A stretch of 23,505 nucleotides of DNA from a virus. Under the pieces are notes generated by a model. That model made no database searches and was not told the origin of the DNA. It worked only from the letters and a program-made list of their open reading frames with translations. Both the position numbers and the translations under genes were made by a program. This document shows positions 1 to 4,965 of this stretch, in pieces (position 1 is the first letter of the stretch; every line of letters starts with the position of its first letter). Location: positions 1 through 23,505 of IMG/VR virus record IMGVR_UViG_3300032753_000877; one strand, given 5' to 3'.

Positions 1-1
1 A

Positions 2-505
2 ATTAGACAAAACACCAATTTAGGCTCAAACAAGCGTACTCGTTTCATTGGTTATGGCTTGAAGAAGGGTCGCGCCCTGGGGACGCTATTGGATGTGCCA
101 GACGATCAAATCATTGAAATGCCTGTTGCTGAAAATTTGATGATGGGTTGCGCTATCGGTTTATCGTTAAAAGGATATTTGCCTGTGGTGTTCATTGAGC
201 GCATGGATTTCATTTTGAATGGATTGGACGCGATTGTGAATCATTTGGACAAAGCGCGCGAAATCTCAGAAGGTGAGTTCACTCCAGCTGCCATTATTCG
301 TTGTGTAGTGGGAAATACGAAAAAACCGCTTTATACGGGTGCTACTCATGTGCAAGATTTCTCAGAAGCACTCATGGATATGGTCAGTTTTCCCGTTTTT
401 CAGCTAAAAGATGAGGAAGAAGTGAACGCTTTTTATCAATTAGCCTACATAAATTGGCAAAAAGGAAGGTCAACAATGTTGGTCGAATACAAGGATTTAG
501 TGTGA
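2..505 (+). CDS. Thiamine-diphosphate enzyme, pyrimidine-binding domain (transketolase / E1-beta-like), 5' end cut off
   Basis: The reading frame is open from base 2 to a TGA at 503-505, so the true start lies left of the window; a TTG at 59 is only an internal codon. The 167 visible residues match the Pyr domain of transketolase and 2-oxoacid dehydrogenase E1-beta proteins. The PVAEN motif carries the Glu expected to contact the aminopyrimidine ring of the cofactor, followed by a GCAIGLSLKGYLPVVF strand-helix unit and a DAIVNHLDKAR helix. The protein ends right after this domain; the third (C-terminal) domain of standard transketolases and E1-beta subunits is absent. It could be the back half of a PP-Pyr fusion or a stand-alone Pyr subunit. 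The stop overlaps the next start by four bases, so it is probably cotranslated with the radical SAM gene. The substrate is unknown. Confidence 0.75.
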   Translation: MRQNTNLGSNKRTRFIGYGLKKGRALGTLLDVPDDQIIEMPVAENLMMGCAIGLSLKGYLPVVFIERMDFILNGLDAIVNHLDKAREISEGEFTPAAIIRCVVGNTKKPLYTGATHVQDFSEALMDMVSFPVFQLKDEEEVNAFYQLAYINWQKGRSTMLVEYKDLV

Positions 506-1596
506 AAAACAATAAATATAGCGATTTCAAGATATTTTTACACCCAGAAAAGCTAAATTCTTTTGGGGCGGGGGAGGTTAAAGCACCGCTATATGTACGC
601 GTCAAGCCAATCAACCTTTGTAATCATGGTTGTTTCTTTTGCGTGTATAGCACGGGATTTCGCGTGAAAGATGGGGGAGACATGGAGCATATCCAAAGTG
701 GTATGCACCAGGACATGAAGGAGATGGATGCCATACCTACCGAGAAGATGATGGAAATACTGTACGACCTTAGTCGTATAGGTACGAAAGCCATCACCTA
801 CTCTGGTGGGGGTGAGCCACTCATGCACCCAGACATTGTTCAGATCATGCAACGCACCCTTGACCTTAACCTTGACTTATCCATCATCACCAATGGCCAG
901 AATTTAGCCAAGGAAAGAGCCGAGGTGCTTGCAAAAGCCAAGTGGGTAAGGGTCAGTATGGACTACACCGATGGAGAGCAAATGAAGCGTTTTAGGAATG
1001 TTCCTGAGAAGAGCTTTGACGCGGTGATACGCAACATCAATCGCTTTGCAGCCATCAAGAATAGTGATTGTGATTTAGCGGTTAATTATATTGTGCATCG
1101 CAACAATTACAAAAATTTATGGGGGTACACTCAGTTATTAAAAGAGGCTGGAGTTGAGAATGTGCGCTTTAGTCCTATGTATGTGCCTGATTTCTACGAC
1201 TACCACAAGGAAATAGCTGATGAAGTCAATGAGCAGCTGGCAAAGATTCAAACGATATGTGACGATCGCTTTACTGTTAACTCCACTTATAACATTATTC
1301 CTGGGAGCAGTCATTCTCATACTAGAAGCTATAACAGATGCTTCATTATGCAAACCGTACCCGTCATCGGTGCGGATCTCAAGGTGTACGCCTGTCATAA
1401 CAAAGCCTACGATTCCACAGGCTGCATAGGTTCTATCTCTAACCAGCGATTTACAGACTTATGGTTTAGCGAGGAAACCAAGGCGTATTTTGAGAAGTTC
1501 AATGCCAAGACCACTTGTATGCACGAATGTTCAAATGACCGCAAAAACATATTGATTAACGAATTTGTAAACGCTAGTACAGATAACTTTATTTAA
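502..1596 (+). CDS. Radical SAM protein with C-terminal SPASM/twitch-like cysteine cluster
   Basis: I chose the GTG at 502 (364 aa) because AAGGA lies six bases upstream and the GTGA overlaps the preceding stop; a longer frame from TTG 454 lacks this support. The motif CNHGCFFC gives C40, C44 and C47, the CxxxCxxC that binds the SAM-cleaving 4Fe-4S cluster. It is followed by the family's GGGEP-type motif (YSGGGEPLMHPD). The C-terminal part has C280, C298, C308 and a CMHEC pair (C339, C343), the arrangement of an auxiliary-cluster SPASM or twitch domain. Relatives modify peptides, sugars or other small molecules by radical chemistry. The flanking thiamine-enzyme and glycosyltransferase genes suggest a carbohydrate or nucleotide-sugar substrate, but that is inference. 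The family call is firm; the reaction is unknown. Confidence 0.9.
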   Translation: MKNNKYSDFKIFLHPEKLNSFGAGEVKAPLYVRVKPINLCNHGCFFCVYSTGFRVKDGGDMEHIQSGMHQDMKEMDAIPTEKMMEILYDLSRIGTKAITYSGGGEPLMHPDIVQIMQRTLDLNLDLSIITNGQNLAKERAEVLAKAKWVRVSMDYTDGEQMKRFRNVPEKSFDAVIRNINRFAAIKNSDCDLAVNYIVHRNNYKNLWGYTQLLKEAGVENVRFSPMYVPDFYDYHKEIADEVNEQLAKIQTICDDRFTVNSTYNIIPGSSHSHTRSYNRCFIMQTVPVIGADLKVYACHNKAYDSTGCIGSISNQRFTDLWFSEETKAYFEKFNAKTTCMHECSNDRKNILINEFVNASTDNFI

Positions 1597-1604
1597 GGAA
1601 AACC

Positions 1605-2369
1605 ATGACTCAAGAATACGATGTAAAGAAAGACACCGTTTTTATCGCTACACCGATGTATGGCGGTCAATGCGTAGGTTATTACACGCAATCTATCATT
1701 CAAATGATTGGTACTTTTATGCGCGAAGGTGTCAATACGCAATTTAGCTTTATGTTTAATGAGAGCTTGATTACACGGGCTAGAAATGCGCTAACACATC
1801 AGTTTTTGAAGACTGAATCCACGCATTTGATGTTTATTGATGCCGACATTCGCTTTAATCCAGAGGATATTTTGCGTATGCTCAAGGCTGATAAGGACAT
1901 CATCTGCGGTATCTATCCTAAGAAAGAAATCAACTGGCAGACAGTCAATCAAGCCATGAATAACGGGGTAGATAAAGAGCAACTCAAATATCACACAGGC
2001 AGCTTTGTAGTGAACTTAGTGGGCTACGAGCATGAGGTGACTGTGCCTGTAAATGAGCCTGTAGAAATCTTTAATGGTGGCACAGGATTTATGCTTATCA
2101 AGCGCAAAGTGTTTGAAGACTTGGCTGACAAAGTGCCTAGCTACCGCAATGATGTGGGCGATTTATCAGGTCAAATGCAAACTGCTGAACAAATCAAAGA
2201 GTATTTTGCAACTTCGATTGAGCCTGAGACCAATCGTTTGCTATCTGAGGACTATCACTTTTGCCGTTTGTGGCGCTTGAATGGTGGTCAGGTCTGGGCA
2301 GCACCTTGGGCTCATCTTGGCCACATGGGAAGCTACTTGTTTGAAGGCGCTCTTACCCCAGCAGCTTAA
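1605..2369 (+). CDS. GT-A-fold glycosyltransferase-like protein
   Basis: This 254-aa protein starts at an ATG preceded by AAGGA. Its N-terminus (VFIATPMYGGQ) is a Rossmann-like first strand. The segment NESLITRARNAL and then HLMFIDADI place a DAD (DxD-type) metal/nucleotide-sugar motif near residue 78, as in GT-A glycosyltransferases of the Anp1-like type. A later EDYHFCRLWR segment resembles the catalytic acidic region, and a His-rich APWAHLGHMGS lies near the C-terminus. No signal peptide or membrane segment is seen, so it should act in the cytoplasm. It begins eight bases after the radical SAM gene and is surely in the same operon. It may glycosylate phage DNA, a virion protein or a cell-surface precursor. 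Its 3' end overlaps the converging DUF2061 gene by 17 bases. Confidence 0.75.
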   Translation: MTQEYDVKKDTVFIATPMYGGQCVGYYTQSIIQMIGTFMREGVNTQFSFMFNESLITRARNALTHQFLKTESTHLMFIDADIRFNPEDILRMLKADKDIICGIYPKKEINWQTVNQAMNNGVDKEQLKYHTGSFVVNLVGYEHEVTVPVNEPVEIFNGGTGFMLIKRKVFEDLADKVPSYRNDVGDLSGQMQTAEQIKEYFATSIEPETNRLLSEDYHFCRLWRLNGGQVWAAPWAHLGHMGSYLFEGALTPAA

Positions 2370-2556
2370 TCTTTTGCCAGACGCGCTCATGCAACCAGTA
2401 GAGCGCGATCTTGGTAAAGAGTTCAACAAAAGCGATTGAAAAAGCAAGATTGGCGTGTCCAGTAATAATCCAAGACAACGCAAAAGTGTCCAGACTTCCT
2501 GTGATACGCCAAGTAACCGCTTTTAAAAGAGATTTGTAATGACTATCTTCTGCCAC
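2353..2556 (-). CDS. DUF2061-family small membrane protein
   Basis: This 67-aa protein has the DUF2061 pattern: a [14 protein letters not shown] start, two hydrophobic segments (about residues 20-35 and 38-54) separated by ITGHANLA, and the hallmark LYWLHERVW near the C-terminus. It probably has two membrane passes in the inner membrane. The GTG start at 2556 has AAAGG nine bases upstream and overlaps the end of the DUF6496-like gene by 14 bases. It is the last gene of the long - strand block, directly after the lysis genes. A role as holin, antiholin or envelope modifier is possible but not shown; the function of DUF2061 is not established to my knowledge. Confidence 0.8.
   Translation of the reverse strand: MAEDSHYKSLLKAVTWRITGSLDTFALSWIITGHANLAFSIAFVELFTKIALYWLHERVWQKIKLLG
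2382..2407. terminator. Inverted repeat at the convergence point (possible weak bidirectional terminator)
   Basis: CGCGCTC at 2382-2388 pairs perfectly with GAGCGCG at 2401-2407 around a 12-base loop. It starts 13 bases after the + strand glycosyltransferase stop and lies inside the converging DUF2061 gene. No clear U tract follows on either strand, so it may only be a chance palindrome in coding sequence. Its position between two converging operons is the main argument. Confidence 0.25.
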
Positions 2557-2683
2557 GCTTTTTTGCCTTTCTTGCAGTAGATAAAGAAGCGGCTACCGCT
2601 TGTCTTTGTGGATAGCCTTCATGCATCATCTTGCGAATGTTTTTAGAAATGGTTTTCTTAGAACTTCCTTTAGCTAACGGCAT
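2543..2683 (-). CDS. 46-aa basic protein, DUF6496-like
   Basis: This short ORF encodes 46 residues. It begins at ATG 2683, overlapping the spanin stop as TAATG, and ends at a TAG. It follows the pattern common in phage DUF6496 proteins: [19 protein letters not shown], then a helix with [17 protein letters not shown], and a strongly basic tail (KKRGRR). The protein is Lys/Arg-rich, with no membrane segment, and is probably soluble and nucleic-acid- or protein-binding. It sits between the spanin pair and the DUF2061 membrane protein in the same transcript. The family resemblance is recalled from sequence pattern, and the function of the family is unknown to me. Confidence 0.75.
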   Translation of the reverse strand: MPLAKGSSKKTISKNIRKMMHEGYPQRQAVAASLSTARKAKKRGRR

Positions 2684-3084
2684 TATTTGACCTCATCATA
2701 TTGTTTGTAACACGCTGCTAGTGCTGACCGCAATCCGTCTGCTCTGGCAGCTTCCCTGTCAAGAAAAGCTGCATCCTCGGCAAAAAGGGACAACCCAGAT
2801 CCACCTTGTCCAGCGTTGGCTTTGTTGTCGTTACGACTGGTTCTGTTGCGCAGCTTGATAAGAGCATCAGCAAGCTGATTATTGATAGCGTTGATTTGAT
2901 CATCTTTCTCTTTCCTGATTTGATCGGCAGCAGCCTGATTGGCGGTCTCTTGATCCTTGATCGCCTTCTCCCTTTGGATCTGTTCCGCTTGAACTTTTTT
3001 CTCCCATCTCCATCCATTGACGCTCCAACCAGCAGAGAAAGTCAAAACGATAGCAACAATGTAAGCAATCAACTGGATTGGCAC
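2683..3084 (-). CDS. Rz: i-spanin (Rz-like inner-membrane spanin subunit)
   Basis: This 133-aa protein has one N-terminal hydrophobic helix (about residues 4-20), then a long charged periplasmic coiled coil rich in Gln, Glu, Lys and Arg. That is the usual architecture and length of Rz-type i-spanins. The GTG start at 3084 has GAGGA about nine bases upstream and overlaps the lysozyme stop by 16 bases. A second lysis gene, Rz1, is nested inside it in another frame, which strongly supports the call. Rz anchors in the inner membrane and pairs with the Rz1 lipoprotein to fuse inner and outer membranes at the last step of lysis. Confidence 0.9.
   Translation of the reverse strand: MPIQLIAYIVAIVLTFSAGWSVNGWRWEKKVQAEQIQREKAIKDQETANQAAADQIRKEKDDQINAINNQLADALIKLRNRTSRNDNKANAGQGGSGLSLFAEDAAFLDREAARADGLRSALAACYKQYDEVK
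2718..2903 (-). CDS. Rz1: o-spanin (Rz1-like outer-membrane lipoprotein) embedded in Rz
   Basis: The 61-aa frame from ATG 2903 lies wholly inside the i-spanin gene in a different frame. It has a signal peptide ([18 protein letters not shown]) ending in the lipobox LSSC, with Cys18 as the lipidation site and Ala after it, which favours outer-membrane sorting. The mature part is short (44 aa). AGGAAAG lies upstream of this ATG; longer versions from upstream codons in the same frame would bury the signal sequence and were rejected. Nested Rz/Rz1 pairs are well known in phages of Gram-negative hosts. Confidence 0.9.
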   Translation of the reverse strand: MIKSTLSIISLLMLLSSCATEPVVTTTKPTLDKVDLGCPFLPRMQLFLTGKLPEQTDCGQH

Positions 3085-3521
3085 TTTTCATATTCCTCTT
3101 GTCTGCGCTTTAAAAGCCCTGGTTCTACTTTACCGCCAGCAGTATCCCACTTCAACAACTCTTTGCAAGCCCCGTCATAATCCATTGAATTGAGCTTTTT
3201 ATTAAGGGTTGAATGACAGAAAGCAGACACCCCAACATTATAGGAAAAGTCCAAATAAGCATCGTATTCACCTTGAGAGACAGGAACATGAATACATTGA
3301 ACCATGCCTTTGGCGTGTTCGTCTAGACTTTGATTGAGCTTTACTAAAGCCCTTACAGGATCGGTGGTATCACCTTTCTTAGTGCCGTCAGCTTGTCCAA
3401 AGCCAACGGTATATACACCGACTACATCTTGATATGCTTTACTACTGTAGCCTTCATGTACGGCAACAGAAACAAGCACCGCTGCGCTTGCAATCATGGC
3501 AGCAGCGGGCTTTCTATCCAT
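3069..3521 (-). CDS. SAR endolysin, GH24 phage lysozyme (muramidase)
   Basis: I start it at ATG 3521 (150 aa), which overlaps the previous stop as TGATG; a TTG one codon earlier is possible. After a short basic N-terminus (MDRK) comes a weakly hydrophobic Ala/Val-rich stretch (residues 6-21), typical of a signal-arrest-release segment rather than a cleaved signal. The GH24 catalytic triad follows with canonical E-x8-D-x5-T spacing: Glu23 (HEGY), Asp32 (YQDVVG) and Thr38 (VYTVGFG). It cleaves the glycan strands of peptidoglycan after release from the inner membrane. Its length is normal for the family, and it lies next to the spanins. Confidence 0.93.
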   Translation of the reverse strand: MDRKPAAAMIASAAVLVSVAVHEGYSSKAYQDVVGVYTVGFGQADGTKKGDTTDPVRALVKLNQSLDEHAKGMVQCIHVPVSQGEYDAYLDFSYNVGVSAFCHSTLNKKLNSMDYDGACKELLKWDTAGGKVEPGLLKRRQEEYEKCQSS

Positions 3522-4279
3522 CAATAACCTACAGCGGTATTGTTGTTAGCAACTAAATAACCTTCAAGCGAAATACCTATTGTTGCATTACCAGTATTGG
3601 TATTGGCTTGCCATTGGATGTCAGTACCAGCCGCGTATGGATTAGGCGCTACACGCAAAATATTGAAATTTCCAACAAAAGGTCTGCGAGTCAAAATTTG
3701 TTGAACACCATTAACAAAAACAGTAGCTACTTGATAGTTGTTATAAACATTTGTTGAAATAGCGGGTGCGCTAGAAAATACCTGTGAACGAGTCAAGTAA
3801 AAAGTGCTGTTAGCTGGAACGGTGTACCAAGAGTTTTGTGACTTGCCAACGCCAGTAACAATCTTTGCGTAAGTGTTTGAGGTATTGCCGTCAGTTGTTG
3901 TTAATGTCACATTGGCCGCTGGGTTTCCAGAGCTAACAACAATGCTATTTACGCGGAAATATTGGTTTGCCGTATTAACGCCAGTAGAGCCGTTTAGCGT
4001 TACAACTTCGCTTAAAGGGTTGTAATTGGCATCTAAACCATTGATGGTTACTTTGGCAGTATCGCTACCAGTACCCGTCATCTGCATGGTAATTGCTGAT
4101 GTTGGGTAAGTGTAAACGGTATTGTTTTCCCAAATAGGAATATAAGTGCTGCCAACAACGGTTTGGTATCCGTAAATATTGACTACTTGATGGTAAGGAA
4201 TCTGACCTCTTGATACTTGCAGATCAAACGGCTCATGCCTACCATGCTGAGTCATCGAGAAGGTAGATTGAGTTGCCAT
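3521..4279 (-). CDS. Beta-rich putative virion structural protein, unrecognised
   Basis: This 252-aa protein is rich in Thr, Val, Asn and Gly with almost no Cys or long helices, the composition of a beta-sandwich virion protein. The N-terminal part (HEPFDLQVSRGQIPYHQ, then a Tyr-rich segment) is distinctive. Near the C-terminus a segment with VFVNGVQQILTRR and NATIGISLEGYLVANN suggests a jelly-roll or fibre-like fold. It starts at ATG 4279, three bases after the preceding stop (TAAATG), and its own stop overlaps the lysozyme start. I would guess a head-decoration, tail-accessory or receptor-binding component. I do not recognise a named family. Confidence 0.65.
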   Translation of the reverse strand: MATQSTFSMTQHGRHEPFDLQVSRGQIPYHQVVNIYGYQTVVGSTYIPIWENNTVYTYPTSAITMQMTGTGSDTAKVTINGLDANYNPLSEVVTLNGSTGVNTANQYFRVNSIVVSSGNPAANVTLTTTDGNTSNTYAKIVTGVGKSQNSWYTVPANSTFYLTRSQVFSSAPAISTNVYNNYQVATVFVNGVQQILTRRPFVGNFNILRVAPNPYAAGTDIQWQANTNTGNATIGISLEGYLVANNNTAVGY

Positions 4280-4531
4280 TTAGACTATCTTCTTTCCGCC
4301 AGCATTGCCAGGCTTAGAGGTAGCAGAATTCTTAGTTCCTCTGCCGTCAAAATCCCATACGGCAACATAACCAGCTGGCATTTTGCCTCTTAGGGTTGTG
4401 TTAATTCCGCCAGCAGAGCCGTCACGAGGCAACTGTGGGCGCACAGACTTAGCAATTTGCTGATTATCGTCTGATGGTCTTTTGTGTGGCTTACCGCCAC
4501 TACTCTCTGGAGTTTTCGGTTTGAGGCTCAT
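4280..4531 (-). CDS. Small basic hypothetical protein
   Basis: I choose ATG 4531 (83 aa) because AAAGGA lies upstream at good spacing; an ATG at 4552 would add seven residues without a ribosome site. The N-terminal half is disordered-looking and basic (KPKTP, KPHKRPSDDNQQ), followed by a Gly-rich segment and one hydrophobic strand around GYVAVWDFDGRG. It overlaps the two-membrane-pass gene upstream by 32 bases. No family is recognised. Its N-terminal RP-S-DDNQ motif resembles one in the 61-aa ORF at 21036-21221. Confidence 0.6.
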   Translation of the reverse strand: MSLKPKTPESSGGKPHKRPSDDNQQIAKSVRPQLPRDGSAGGINTTLRGKMPAGYVAVWDFDGRGTKNSATSKPGNAGGKKIV

Positions 4532-4724
4532 GCTTTGTCCTTTCTTTGACATTGACTATAAGGTAACAAAATACTACGAATATGGCTAGTGTCGTTACCC
4601 GTTCCCACATGGGATTCCACATTGTCCATCCGCACATTACGGAAGAAGCTATAAGAGCCAGTATCGTAATCAAGCGGTCTGAGATGATTTTTAACGCTAG
4701 GCGAATGAGTGTGATTGCATCCAT
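4500..4724 (-). CDS. Two-pass small membrane protein, holin candidate
   Basis: This 74-aa protein has two hydrophobic helices, about residues 18-36 (LITILALIASSVMCGW) and 43-59 (VTTLAIFVVFCYLIVNV), joined by a short Trp/Pro turn (TMWNPMWER), and ends in a charged hydrophilic tail. Size, topology and charge fit a small holin. It lies two genes upstream of the SAR endolysin, and a holin or pinholin would be needed to trigger that enzyme. GGGGAT precedes the ATG. Holins lack conserved motifs, so this is an architectural guess. Rivals in the window are the DUF2061 protein and the 78-aa protein at 11448. Confidence 0.6.
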   Translation of the reverse strand: MDAITLIRLALKIISDRLITILALIASSVMCGWTMWNPMWERVTTLAIFVVFCYLIVNVKERTKHEPQTENSRE

Positions 4725-4736
4725 GATTTATCCCCG

Positions 4737-4763
4737 AAAAAGTTAAACAATTCATAGTTTAAC
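4737..4763 (-). terminator. Hairpin plus U tract, possible weak intrinsic terminator
   Basis: Read on the - strand, GTTAAAC and GTTTAAC form a 7-bp stem around an 8-base loop, followed directly by five Ts. It overlaps the stop codon of the 68-aa ORF and precedes the ribosome site of the holin candidate. The stem is AT-rich, so termination would be partial. It could reduce lysis-gene expression relative to the virion genes upstream. Confidence 0.4.
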
Positions 4764-4965
4764 CTTCATCATCATCTACTGCAATAAAGCCACTACCCCA
4801 TTCATCATCGCTAATCTTTTGCTTTAATTTCTCAATATTGACTGCGCGGTCAATCACCTTACATTTATCGGTAAGGGAAGCCATGTCATCGTTCATGACT
4901 TGCTGGAGCAGCTTGCTGACCGCTGCTTCTAGATCGGGGTTTACGCCTTTGGATTTTTTGCTCAT
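4759..4965 (-). CDS. Small helical hypothetical protein
   Basis: The start is ATG 4965, overlapping the stop of the 755-aa gene as ATGA; this gives 68 aa. A longer frame from 5052 would lie inside the upstream gene and was rejected. The protein is mainly helical: NPDLEAAVSKLLQQV, then TDKCKVIDRAVNIEKLKQK, with a very acidic tail (DDDEG). There is no membrane segment. It follows the internal virion candidates and could be a chaperone, adaptor or small terminase-like helical protein. No specific family is recognised. Confidence 0.65.
   Translation of the reverse strand: MSKKSKGVNPDLEAAVSKLLQQVMNDDMASLTDKCKVIDRAVNIEKLKQKISDDEWGSGFIAVDDDEG

Noticed and set aside
454-501. Longer start (TTG 454) for the radical SAM gene
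   Set aside because: It would overlap the upstream gene by 52 bases without a ribosome site, while GTG 502 has AAGGA and a GTGA overlap.
2904-3017. 99-aa version of the o-spanin
   Set aside because: It would place a long Arg/Lys-rich segment before the signal peptide and prevent export; ATG 2903 gives a proper lipoprotein signal.
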